This document shows, one piece after another, positions 6,450 to 14,116 of a DNA stretch of 14,116 nt (the first letter of the stretch is position 1; every line of letters begins with the position of its first letter). The notes beneath the pieces are model-generated. The model did no database searches. It saw only the letters and a program-made list of their open reading frames with translations, and was not told where the DNA came from. Location: positions 1 to 14,116 of the forward strand of contig JAGYNX010000026.1 of the NCBI GenBank assembly GCA_018399855.1. The letters are read 5' to 3'. The translations under genes and the position numbers were made by a program. Source of the DNA: Spirochaetota bacterium. Its GTDB lineage: Bacteria; Spirochaetota; UBA4802; UB4802.

Positions 6450-8102
6450 ATGGGTAAAAATGGATTATTATTCATGATTGTCAGTATAGCAACAATCATG
6501 GCTACCATGGGCATCATGGCGCAAACCGCCGACCATGGCAACTTCAGGGAACTGCAGAGATCCTTCGATCGCCCTGAAGAGGTGACCATTACCTGCCTGG
6601 GATGCCACAATCTTGCAGATGACCAGATCATGAAGACATCCCACTGGCTGTGGTACCGGGAAACTGATAAACTCCCCGGACACAAGGGAGAGATGATGAA
6701 GGTTGGCAAGATCAACATCATCAACAACTTCTGTGTGGCCATTCGTTCCAATGAACCGAGATGTACCAGTTGCCATATTGGATATGGGTGGAAGGACGAA
6801 GACTTTGATTTCACCGACCAGACAAAGATTGACTGCCTTGTCTGCCACGAACAAACGGGTACTTACAAAAAATTCCCCACCGGTGCTGGATACCCACCTG
6901 ATAAAAGAAAATTTTTCAAGGATGGCAAAAAATGGTTTGAAAGACCTGATTACAGAAAAATTGCACAGAGTGTTGGCAAACCCTCACGTAAAAACTGTGG
7001 ATCATGTCACTTTTACGGTGGCGGCGGCAACGCGGTTAAACACGGTGCACTTGATAAATCCCTGTTAAACCCTGAAAAAACAACGGATATTCACATGGGA
7101 AAGGATGGGGGAGAAATGGTCTGCGTTGACTGTCACGTGGCACCGAAGCATGACATAAAGGGTCAATTGTATTCGGTATCCGTTGAGAATCGCGACAGGC
7201 TGCATTGCACACGATGCCATACCATGAAGCCCCATACCCAGAAACTTTATGTTGAAGAATTTGAGACTGAACAGGAGATGGGTTATGATTTATTTAAAAG
7301 CAAGCTGCACAACAGGGATAATCCAGAGGACACCTTTATACGCCGTATCCTTGACAAACATTATGATAAGATATCATGCCAGACCTGTCATATAAACCTG
7401 TATTCCACACAGTATAAAACCAAGACATGGTGGGACTGGTCCAAGGCAGGGGAAAAGAACGAAAAAGGGAAACCATTCGTCATAAAGGACGAAGACGGTG
7501 ACAACATCTATGACAGCAAGAAAGGTGAATTCAAGCTGGGTAAAAACCTGGAACCAGAATACCGCTGGTTCGACGGAAAGGTGGGACACCTTCTTGTTGG
7601 TGATAAAATCGATCCTGACAATACTCCCATACAGATTAACACCATTGAAGGGGCATGCGGCGCGCCCGACAGCAAAATCTGGCCTTTCAAGATCATGCGG
7701 GGTAAACAGCCGTATGATCCGGTAAACAAGACGATGATAATACCAAAGCTCTTCGGGAAAAAGGGCAGCGGGGCTTACTGGGCCGACTGGAGCTGGGAGA
7801 AAGCCGCTGACACGGGAATGAAAGCCGCCGGTCTTGACTACAGCGGCAAATACGAGTGGATAGAAACGGAGATGTTCTGGCCGCTGACTCACCTCATACA
7901 GCCTAAAGAAAACGCCCTTAAATGTGATGATTGCCATAGCAGAAATGGAAGGCTCGAAGGACTTGAAGCCTGCTGGATCCCCGGCAGGGACCGGAGCCTG
8001 TTGCTTGATATACTTGGCATGCTGATGCTGTTCGGCTCTATCGCGGGAGTCATCATTCACGGATTTATCAGGTTCTCACGATCACGGAAAGAAGAGGAGT
8101 GA
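6450..8102 (+). CDS. Octaheme cytochrome c, tetrathionate reductase family
   Basis: This 550-residue protein has a signal peptide (about 1-24) and eight CxxCH haem sites at Cys49, 105, 129, 183, 225, 253, 310 and 492. The spacing, the GGGGNAVKHGAL motif (190-201) and the long gap before the last haem match the octaheme tetrathionate reductase family. The Shewanella member reduces tetrathionate, nitrite and hydroxylamine in vitro and has a lysine-ligated catalytic haem. Lys197 in that motif is my candidate for that ligand. Unlike the soluble Shewanella enzyme, a membrane helix (about 515-540) and a basic tail anchor it, with the haem domain in the periplasm. GGAGG precedes the ATG by five bases. 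The cytochrome b gene follows after three bases, so electrons probably come from quinol. The physiological substrate is unproven; the rhodanese next door favours a sulfur compound. Confidence 0.9.
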   Translation: MGKNGLLFMIVSIATIMATMGIMAQTADHGNFRELQRSFDRPEEVTITCLGCHNLADDQIMKTSHWLWYRETDKLPGHKGEMMKVGKINIINNFCVAIRSNEPRCTSCHIGYGWKDEDFDFTDQTKIDCLVCHEQTGTYKKFPTGAGYPPDKRKFFKDGKKWFERPDYRKIAQSVGKPSRKNCGSCHFYGGGGNAVKHGALDKSLLNPEKTTDIHMGKDGGEMVCVDCHVAPKHDIKGQLYSVSVENRDRLHCTRCHTMKPHTQKLYVEEFETEQEMGYDLFKSKLHNRDNPEDTFIRRILDKHYDKISCQTCHINLYSTQYKTKTWWDWSKAGEKNEKGKPFVIKDEDGDNIYDSKKGEFKLGKNLEPEYRWFDGKVGHLLVGDKIDPDNTPIQINTIEGACGAPDSKIWPFKIMRGKQPYDPVNKTMIIPKLFGKKGSGAYWADWSWEKAADTGMKAAGLDYSGKYEWIETEMFWPLTHLIQPKENALKCDDCHSRNGRLEGLEACWIPGRDRSLLLDILGMLMLFGSIAGVIIHGFIRFSRSRKEEE

Positions 8103-8105
8103 TGT

Positions 8106-8708
8106 ATGATACAAAAAGTATACATGTATAAACGATTTGAAAGATTGTGGCACTGGAGCCAGGCCCTGTTAATATTCTTTCTCGCGTTAACAGGATTTGA
8201 AGTGCATGGTTCTTACAATATTTTTGGATTCGAGAACGCGGTGGTATTCCACATGTACACCGGCTTCATACTTATCATACTCATTGCATTTGCCATTTTC
8301 TGGCATTTTACCACCGGCGAATGGCGTCAATATATCCCCACCACTGACAAGCTGAGAGACCAGGTTCGATATTATCTTGTGGGTATTTTCAAAAACGAAC
8401 CTCACCCTCATGACAAATCTATTGACGTAAAGCTTAACCCCCTTCAGAAAATCAGCTATCTCGGTTTCAAGATATTGATAATACCTGTTATGGTATTGAC
8501 GGGGCTTATCTACTATTATGTTGCCCATGGCACCCTGTACCTTCAATCGGTAAAATGGATAGCCATCATACACACCTTCGGGGCATACCTCCTGCTTACT
8601 TTTGCGGTGATCCATGTCTACATGACTACCACAGGGCACACAATTACTTCTCACATGAAAGCCATGATAACCGGCTATGATGAGATTGAAGTGGAAGAAA
8701 AGAAATAG
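8106..8708 (+). CDS. Membrane cytochrome b (Ni/Fe-hydrogenase cytochrome b / b561 type)
   Basis: This 200-residue protein has four membrane helices (about 15-34, 45-67, 115-138, 151-174) and the histidines expected for b-haems: His16 (LWHW), His49 (FHMYTG), His67 (FWHF), His156 (IIHTFG) and His170 (VIHVYM). The GH(x)4H segment at 177-183 is also typical of the family. Such proteins pass electrons between the quinone pool and a periplasmic partner. Here the partner should be the octaheme cytochrome, whose stop lies three bases before this ATG; GAGGAG in the end of that gene serves as ribosome-binding site. An ATG at 8102 overlapping the previous stop is out of frame. It would take the place of the NapC-type tetraheme quinol dehydrogenases that serve other periplasmic reductases. 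No terminator is obvious after it. Confidence 0.9.
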   Translation: MIQKVYMYKRFERLWHWSQALLIFFLALTGFEVHGSYNIFGFENAVVFHMYTGFILIILIAFAIFWHFTTGEWRQYIPTTDKLRDQVRYYLVGIFKNEPHPHDKSIDVKLNPLQKISYLGFKILIIPVMVLTGLIYYYVAHGTLYLQSVKWIAIIHTFGAYLLLTFAVIHVYMTTTGHTITSHMKAMITGYDEIEVEEKK

Positions 8709-8725
8709 TCATTCTCCCAGGGGGG

Positions 8726-8754
8726 TTGCATTCATACAGTCTGTCAGTTATAAT
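8726..8754 (+). promoter_or_regulatory. Promoter of the P-type ATPase gene
   Basis: TTGCAT (8726-8731), 17 bases, then a perfect TATAAT (8749-8754). The start would be near 8761, giving a leader of about 33 AT-rich bases. The ATPase is therefore probably transcribed separately from the cytochrome operon. Confidence 0.7.
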
Positions 8755-8793
8755 CAGTGTATAAATTATACTATAAACACTGGATAATTATCA

Positions 8794-11508
8794 ATGAACA
8801 CACCCACCCAACCAAGATCACCCTGGATGCTTTCAGTTGAAAGTATTACAGAAAAGTTATCAGTAGATCCCCGAGAAGGATTATCCGGGAATGAAGTAAA
8901 AGAAAGAAGAAGCACATTCGGTGCCAACAGGATACGTCATTCAAAGGGAAAAAGCGCCTGGAAAATACTGTTAGACCAGTTTACCAACCTGATCATGCTG
9001 GTGCTTGCCGCGGCGGCTTTTCTTTCACTGGCATTCACCCAATGGGTTGACGGTATCGCCATCCTGGTGGCCATGGCAATAAACGCGATAATAGGTTTTA
9101 CCACCGAGATGAAGGCAACCAGGTCAATGGAAGCGCTGCAGCAAATGGACCTGGTCACCGCCATGGTAAAGCGAAATGGTGAAGTACAGGAGATCAATGC
9201 CAGGGATATCGTTCCCGGAGACATAGTGGTATTTGAAGGCGGTGATATGATATCAGCAGATATACGGCTGATTGAATCCAACAAGCTGCAGGCCAACGAA
9301 TCTCCACTGACCGGAGAATCACTACCTGTTGCGAAAACCATTGACAGTATTGACGAAGATGCCCCCCTCGCAGAAAGAAATAACATGGTATACAAGGGCA
9401 CCTCCATAACAAGGGGCTCCGGCCAGGGAATAGCTGTATTTACGGGGATGGACACGGAAATCGGCACCATCGCGTCACTTGTGGACGAAGCAGAGTCACA
9501 GTCTGACCCCCTCGAAAAGCAGCTGGACGGGCTGACAAAAAGTCTCATAAAGGTGATATTCTTCGTTTCCCTCTTGGCTGGTACAGCCGGGTATCTTTCA
9601 GGCCAAGACCTGATTCTTATGATCAAAACCGTTGTAGTACTGATAGTAGCGGCCATACCGGAGGGGCTCCCGGTTGTAGCCACGGTAGCGCTGGCCCGCG
9701 GCATGAAACAGATGGCCGATGAAAACGCACTTGTCCGAAGACTTACCGCGGTGCAGACCCTTGGATCTACCAACGTCATTTTTACCGACAAGACCGGCAC
9801 GCTCACTGAAAACCAGATGACCATGGTCGAGTTCAGGGAACGCGATAATATCATAACCATCACCGGAGAAGGTCTTCGCACTGATGGCACATTTGCCTTG
9901 AAAGATAATAAATTCAATCCCGCGGATGATCCTGTTTTAATAGAAGCATTGAAAACCGGTATGCTCTGCACCAACGCGTCACTGCGAATAAATGACGATG
10001 GTGAAACTGAAAGTATCGGTGACCCCATGGAAGTAGCCCTTATCGTAGCGGGAGAAAAGGCCGGACTGGATCATGATGAACTTCTTCAGCAAATGCCTGA
10101 AGAAAAAGAGATCGCTTTTGATCCTGCCAACAAGATGATGGCCACCTATCACAAGATTGAAGATAACCTATACAGGGTATCTGTAAAAGGTGCTCCCGAA
10201 TCGGTACTTGATGTTTGCACCCGTATCAACAGCAAAGGACAGTCAGAAGATTTTTCGGATGACGAAAGATCCAGGTGGCTGGATATCAATACCGAGATGG
10301 CCCGAAACGGCCTGAGGGTTCTTTCCATGGCCGTAAAGACAACAAACTCAATTGATGAAAAACCATACAAAAACCTGACCTTTCTCGGCTTATCCGGACT
10401 GGTAGATCCCCCAAGAGGTGATATCAGGGGGGACATAGAGAAGTGTGATGAAGCGGGCATACGGGTAATCATGATCACAGGAGACCAGGAAGTAACCGCC
10501 ACAAACGTTGGCGTTGCGGTGGGTATCATAGATGACGAGAAAAGCCCCGCCAAACAGGGGTCTGAAATTGAAGATATTTCTTCGCTAAGCGAAGAGGAAA
10601 TGCATGAGATCACCCAAACATCCATCTTCTACAGGGTAAGCCCTGAACAGAAATTAAACCTTATCTCGGTATACCAGGAGGAAAACAATATCGTCGCCAT
10701 GACCGGTGACGGGGTAAATGACGCCCCCGCGCTGAAGAAAGCCGATATCGGGGTTGCCATGGGCAAACGGGGACAGCAGGTTGCCAAGGAGGCATCTGAC
10801 ATCATCCTCCTGGATGACGACTTCACCTCTATCCTTACCGCGGTGAAACATGGCCGCACAATCTTTAACAATATTCGAAAGTTCGTCATATACCTGATTT
10901 CCGGAAACCTGGGAGAGATACTCATCATTACACTGGCTTCAATTGCCGGACAGCCACTTCCATTGCTGCCCCTTCAGATACTCTATCTCAACGCCATAAA
11001 TGACGCCTTCCCCGCCCTGGCCCTGGGCATGGGGAAATCAAGTCCGGAAATAATGAAAATACCACCACGCAATCCCGGTGAACTCATTATGGGAAAAAGC
11101 CAGTGGTATGAAACAGTCTGGTACGGCATACTCATCGCCGCCGCTGTTTTGACGGGATTTATGCTTGCCCTGTACTGGTTTGACATGGGGAAAGCGGAGG
11201 CAGTCACTGTTTCTTTTCTCAGTCTTGCACTGGGACGTCTCTGGCACGTATTCAACATGCGGGACATTAATAGTACTTTTTTCAAAAACCGTATTCTCAC
11301 CAACCCCTACGTGATCGGCGCACTGGTGTTATGCACGGGGCTCATACTGCTGACGCTGTATGTACCCATTCTTTCAGAGGTACTCAAGGTTACCATGCCG
11401 GGAACTACCGGCTGGATTCTGCTCCTTGTGACCAGCATCGTTCCGCTTGCGGTGGGACAACTGGTTCTACTGCTACGAAGAAAGCTGGGTACACAGATCA
11501 ATCAATAG
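8794..11508 (+). CDS. P-type Ca2+-transporting ATPase (P2A/PMR1-like)
   Basis: This 904-residue inner-membrane P-type ATPase has normal length for bacterial SERCA/PMR1-like pumps, which export Ca2+ (sometimes Mn2+) from the cytoplasm. In order: N-terminal cation-ATPase domain, TGES in the actuator domain (173-176), PEGLP in helix 4 (289-293), phosphorylation motif DKTGTLTE (Asp332), nucleotide-binding KGAPE (Lys465), and TGDGVNDAP (637-645). Helix 5 has SGNLGE (Asn705, Glu708) and helix 6 has NAIND (Asn733, Asp737). Glu290, Asn733 and Asp737 are the site II calcium ligands of SERCA by position; Asn736 stands where SERCA has a threonine. The ribosome-binding site is weak (TGGA). The gene has its own promoter and is followed at once by a damaged small gene whose Shine-Dalgarno overlaps the stop. 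Confidence 0.93.
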   Translation: MNTPTQPRSPWMLSVESITEKLSVDPREGLSGNEVKERRSTFGANRIRHSKGKSAWKILLDQFTNLIMLVLAAAAFLSLAFTQWVDGIAILVAMAINAIIGFTTEMKATRSMEALQQMDLVTAMVKRNGEVQEINARDIVPGDIVVFEGGDMISADIRLIESNKLQANESPLTGESLPVAKTIDSIDEDAPLAERNNMVYKGTSITRGSGQGIAVFTGMDTEIGTIASLVDEAESQSDPLEKQLDGLTKSLIKVIFFVSLLAGTAGYLSGQDLILMIKTVVVLIVAAIPEGLPVVATVALARGMKQMADENALVRRLTAVQTLGSTNVIFTDKTGTLTENQMTMVEFRERDNIITITGEGLRTDGTFALKDNKFNPADDPVLIEALKTGMLCTNASLRINDDGETESIGDPMEVALIVAGEKAGLDHDELLQQMPEEKEIAFDPANKMMATYHKIEDNLYRVSVKGAPESVLDVCTRINSKGQSEDFSDDERSRWLDINTEMARNGLRVLSMAVKTTNSIDEKPYKNLTFLGLSGLVDPPRGDIRGDIEKCDEAGIRVIMITGDQEVTATNVGVAVGIIDDEKSPAKQGSEIEDISSLSEEEMHEITQTSIFYRVSPEQKLNLISVYQEENNIVAMTGDGVNDAPALKKADIGVAMGKRGQQVAKEASDIILLDDDFTSILTAVKHGRTIFNNIRKFVIYLISGNLGEILIITLASIAGQPLPLLPLQILYLNAINDAFPALALGMGKSSPEIMKIPPRNPGELIMGKSQWYETVWYGILIAAAVLTGFMLALYWFDMGKAEAVTVSFLSLALGRLWHVFNMRDINSTFFKNRILTNPYVIGALVLCTGLILLTLYVPILSEVLKVTMPGTTGWILLLVTSIVPLAVGQLVLLLRRKLGTQINQ

Positions 11509-11517
11509 GAGATATAC

Positions 11518-11675
11518 ATGTCTGAAAGAATACAGGAGGCCGCATGGTGAGATACCCGGTAATATTGATCCCGCTAAGAGGCGTATGATTTACGGCGGTA
11601 TGTCAGGACGGGTAGATGCCACCCCCTGGTTCATCACATGCTTCGTAAAGTAATGAAAACCGGTGACTGGGCTGA
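11518..11675 (+). pseudogene. Frameshifted small gene of unknown function
   Basis: An ATG with AGGAG six bases upstream (11507-11511, overlapping the ATPase stop) opens a frame MSERIQEAAW that stops at once. A one-base change of frame near 11541-11546 gives HGEIPGNIDPAKRRMIYGG and SGRVDATPWFIT. A second change near 11633-11640 returns to the first frame with HMLRKVMKTGDWADYIKSR. Joined, these read as one continuous, well-composed protein of 50 or more residues, so two compensating indels in a once co-transcribed gene are more likely than three tiny peptides. The end runs into the hydrolase terminus on the other strand. I do not recognise the family. Sequencing errors could also explain it. 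Confidence 0.4.
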
Positions 11676-13703
11676 CTACATAAAATCCCGTTCTACCTTC
11701 ATGTTCCAGTTCTGTGAATATACCCGGGTGTTCCCTTCGAAAGCGTCCAGTTCTGCATCGATATAAAAATATTCGGGATCGGAGGTAAGTACGGTACGGG
11801 TGGTGATACGGGTATGCCAGTCACCCCGCCTGAATCCCCTTGCCCACCATGTTTCACCGCGTATAGAGGAAAAATCATCATTCACGGAAGAATACCACTC
11901 ATATGAACGGTTCTCTATCTCCATGTTGATATCACTGTACAATTGAATCCCGTCGTCCTTTATTACTTTTAACGTGGACTTATCATTTGCGAGGTCACGT
12001 TCAACCAGCCAGTTATGTCTTCCTGTCTCTAAGGGTATTCTTTTTACCGGTTCGGCTGCCTCGGGTGGATCAAACTCCCGCAATTCAGCATCACTTTTCC
12101 TGGGCTGTCGGACAGGAAGCATCACCCGGGTCTCACCTGTAAATATTTTCAGCATAACAGGTTCCGGTGAAGGCCACGCGATGGGCCAGTATGAAGTTGA
12201 AATTGATATCCTGATCTTGTGCCCCCTGGGAAACACCTGGGCCACGCCGTTTAGTTTCACCTGTGCCTGGTAACGTTTTCCCGGTTCAAGATTTTCAGGT
12301 TCTTCATGACTGTTACGATGGGTAAGGTTTAAGAGCCCATAGGTAACCCTGGTAGCCTTGCCGTCAAGTGCCACATCAGAAAGCCGGACTGCAACCATGG
12401 CAACAGGCTTGTTTGAAACAAAATCAATATTTAGAAGGGGTGTTCCCATAAGCTCAAGCTGCCTGGTTAATGGTTCACTTTCAAATATCAGTGCACCCCC
12501 GTCTTCCTCTCTCTGGTCATGGGGAAGATCAGGTGTGGCGCTGTACGAACACCACTTACCGGCAAACAACCCCACCGTCAATGGTGACTGCAGTGGGATG
12601 GCTTCTTCCGTCACGATTTCTCCAGGCATGGCAAGCCCTGTTCGCTCAATGGGGTACCACAGTTCTTCAATTTTTGCTGAGGGCCATTCGTCTTCCGCCA
12701 CCCAGCGTCCCCTGCGATATGAATAACTGGTGGTTGGGGGCATGCTGTCCTGCATCCATACCCGCAGCATGGGTTCATCCATGATGCCCGTGTCTTTGTT
12801 TTTCAGCCAGTGATCCCACCACCTGATACACTCCTGTAAAAAACCGATGGCCGGTCCCGGCACTCCCATGTGGGGATACCGATGACTCCACGGGCCAATG
12901 AGACCTTTCCTGGGTACCAGCAGGTTCTCAAGCATTCGAAACACAGTATTTGAATACCCATCCGCCCAGCCGCTTACCGCCATCACCGGGCAGTTGATGT
13001 CCGTGTAGTCTTCGGCTATGGATCCATGCCTCCAGTACGGGTCACGTCGCTGATGCCGAAGCCATGTTTCCAGCCAGAGGCCGCTGCCTTCAAGTCTTTG
13101 AAACCAGAGGTCACGCCAGCTGTCCCCGGCCAGTTCAGGATCGGGGGGACATGAATTAAAAGCGAACATGGTAGACGCCCATGAAAGATTATCACCAAGC
13201 AGGCACCCCCCCATGTAATGCACGTCATCAGAATAGCGGTCATCTGATGAACACACGGTAACAACCGCCTTCAATTCTTTCGGGCCATGGGCCGCGATCT
13301 GCAACCCGTTAAACCCTCCCCAGGATATACCCATCATGCCGATATTGCCGTCACACCAGGGCTGATCAGCGATCCAGCGTAGCACTTCCATGCCATCAAC
13401 GAGCTCGATCTCAAGATACTCGTCCGCCAGAATTCCTTCTGATTCTCCGCTGCCCCTCATGTCAACACGTATGGAGGCGTACCCATGACCGGCAAAATAT
13501 GGATGGTTCAGCGAATCCCGATAGGCGGTAAAATCACGCTTGCGATACGGTATGTATTCCAGGATGGCGGGGACAGGGTTTTCCATCGTGTCTTCAGGCA
13601 TCCAGATACGTGCAGCCAGCCTGATCCCGTCGGACAACGGTATCATGATATGTTCAATTTCTTTCACCTTACATGGAAATTCAGTAACAGTTTTCATAAT
13701 CAT
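11676..13703 (-). CDS. CocE/NonD family serine hydrolase (X-Pro dipeptidyl-peptidase S15-like)
   Basis: This 675-residue cytoplasmic alpha/beta hydrolase has no signal peptide. The S15 domain comes first: SDGIRLAARIWMP, YIPYRKRD, GYASIRVDMRGSGESEG, then the nucleophile elbow GISWGG with Ser127. Asp248 in SGWADGY and His274 in GPWSHRYPH complete the predicted triad. A C-terminal jelly-roll domain (about 350-675) ends in the usual W...xRD close. Family members cleave esters or amides such as cocaine, glutaryl-cephalosporin or X-Pro peptides; the natural substrate here is unknown. The start ATG at 13703 overlaps the TGA of the upstream ATP-grasp gene (ATGA), so translation is probably coupled. 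An in-frame ATG two codons later is possible. The pairing suggests it trims, cleaves or transfers the product made by the ATP-grasp enzyme. Confidence 0.92.
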   Translation of the reverse strand: MIMKTVTEFPCKVKEIEHIMIPLSDGIRLAARIWMPEDTMENPVPAILEYIPYRKRDFTAYRDSLNHPYFAGHGYASIRVDMRGSGESEGILADEYLEIELVDGMEVLRWIADQPWCDGNIGMMGISWGGFNGLQIAAHGPKELKAVVTVCSSDDRYSDDVHYMGGCLLGDNLSWASTMFAFNSCPPDPELAGDSWRDLWFQRLEGSGLWLETWLRHQRRDPYWRHGSIAEDYTDINCPVMAVSGWADGYSNTVFRMLENLLVPRKGLIGPWSHRYPHMGVPGPAIGFLQECIRWWDHWLKNKDTGIMDEPMLRVWMQDSMPPTTSYSYRRGRWVAEDEWPSAKIEELWYPIERTGLAMPGEIVTEEAIPLQSPLTVGLFAGKWCSYSATPDLPHDQREEDGGALIFESEPLTRQLELMGTPLLNIDFVSNKPVAMVAVRLSDVALDGKATRVTYGLLNLTHRNSHEEPENLEPGKRYQAQVKLNGVAQVFPRGHKIRISISTSYWPIAWPSPEPVMLKIFTGETRVMLPVRQPRKSDAELREFDPPEAAEPVKRIPLETGRHNWLVERDLANDKSTLKVIKDDGIQLYSDINMEIENRSYEWYSSVNDDFSSIRGETWWARGFRRGDWHTRITTRTVLTSDPEYFYIDAELDAFEGNTRVYSQNWNMKVERDFM

Positions 13704-14116
13704 TCATCAAAACAAAAATTCAGCATTTCAACGCAACGGTGATACTTATCCATGAGTTCATAATGATCCGACGCGCCAATGAATATATGGGCAAGATCGT
13801 AACTGTAACTGTCCTGCCTGGGAAGCTCGGAAAGATGTATACCCTCACGGGCATTCATATCAATACGGGTTCCCGGTATCAATTGTTTCACCTGTTGTAT
13901 CTCGGCCTCGTCAGGCACCCGGGTCACTTTCGCGTCATTAAATCTCCGCAGAAAAAACTTCGCGGCACAGTTAAACCGGCCTTTCCTGTATGGAAATTCC
14001 GGTGTTTGCCCTAACGCGAGATCTATCATTATCTTGAAATTCGGTTCACCATCAACTTCACGGTACAGGTAGCTATGAGACTGTGACAAGCGTGGATTTA
14101 CTTCCAGGGTCCATAT
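13700..14116 (-). CDS. ATP-grasp domain protein, C-terminal part (cut by window edge)
   Basis: The frame is open to the right end of the window, so only the last 138 residues are seen. They begin IWTLEVNPRLSQSHSYLY. The E-x-N-P-R (Glu5, Asn7 of the visible part) is the metal-binding end of an ATP-grasp fold, as in carboxylate-amine/thiol ligases and biotin-carboxylase-like enzymes. GEPNFKIMIDLALGQTPEF and AAKFFLRRF follow, as in the C-terminal lobe of that group. Such enzymes activate a carboxylate as acyl-phosphate and join it to an amine or similar nucleophile. The stop overlaps the hydrolase start by ATGA, making this the upstream gene of a coupled pair. A TTG at 14089 is not the start, because the motif lies before it. 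Which ligase this is cannot be told without the N-terminal part. Confidence 0.8.
   Translation of the reverse strand: MWTLEVNPRLSQSHSYLYREVDGEPNFKIMIDLALGQTPEFPYRKGRFNCAAKFFLRRFNDAKVTRVPDEAEIQQVKQLIPGTRIDMNAREGIHLSELPRQDSYSYDLAHIFIGASDHYELMDKYHRCVEMLNFCFDE

Noticed and set aside
7374..8060. 228-codon open frame on the minus strand
   Set aside because: It is opposite the octaheme cytochrome and shows no motif or own ribosome-binding site.
8937..10028. 363-codon open frame on the minus strand
   Set aside because: It lies wholly opposite the P-type ATPase, has a serine-rich low-complexity composition typical of a reverse-strand shadow, and has no recognisable motif.
11447..11653. 68-codon frame across the ATPase end
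   Set aside because: Its first half overlaps the ATPase coding sequence in another frame. Only the part after 11543 looks coding and is treated as the middle piece of the frameshifted gene.

Overview
The window looks like the chromosome of a Gram-negative anaerobe or facultative anaerobe. Three things point that way: a signal-peptide-bearing octaheme cytochrome c with a membrane cytochrome b partner, a periplasmic lipoprotein, and a butyryl-phosphate (substrate-level phosphorylation) operon. The combination would fit Desulfobacterota-like lineages, but nothing here fixes the taxon. There are no rRNA, tRNA, CRISPR or integrase genes.

Layout. 1-1350: an Rpn/PD-(D/E)XK nuclease-transposase-like gene (+) in a patch with REP-like palindromes. 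1351-4316: a minus-strand operon of two tandem phosphate butyryltransferase paralogues and a butyrate kinase (order ptb-like, ptb, buk), converting acyl-CoA plus phosphate to acyl-phosphate and then acid plus ATP. The first paralogue has lost a lysine that its neighbour keeps at residue 98. 4317-4731: the operon leader, which also holds a truncated phosphoribosyltransferase with its own promoter and ribosome-binding site. 4732-5352: a seven-helix membrane protein (-), divergent from a cold-shock protein gene (+, 5660-5863) that has a long leader and an intrinsic terminator.

6024-8708: a tight three-gene plus-strand operon. It encodes a rhodanese lipoprotein, a membrane-anchored octaheme cytochrome c of the tetrathionate reductase type, and a four-helix di-heme-type cytochrome b. 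Together they read as a quinol-to-periplasm electron transfer module acting on a sulfur or nitrogen oxyanion. 8794-11508: a P-type Ca2+-ATPase with its own near-consensus promoter, followed by a small, apparently frameshifted gene (11518-11675).

11676-14116: a minus-strand pair in which an ATP-grasp enzyme (cut by the window edge) overlaps by ATGA a 675-residue CocE/NonD-type serine hydrolase. This suggests linked making and breaking of an amide or ester.

Several promoter calls (5996, 8749, 5392 and 5507 regions) rest on -35/-10 matches with 16-18 base spacing read by eye. Two have dyad symmetries that could be operators.
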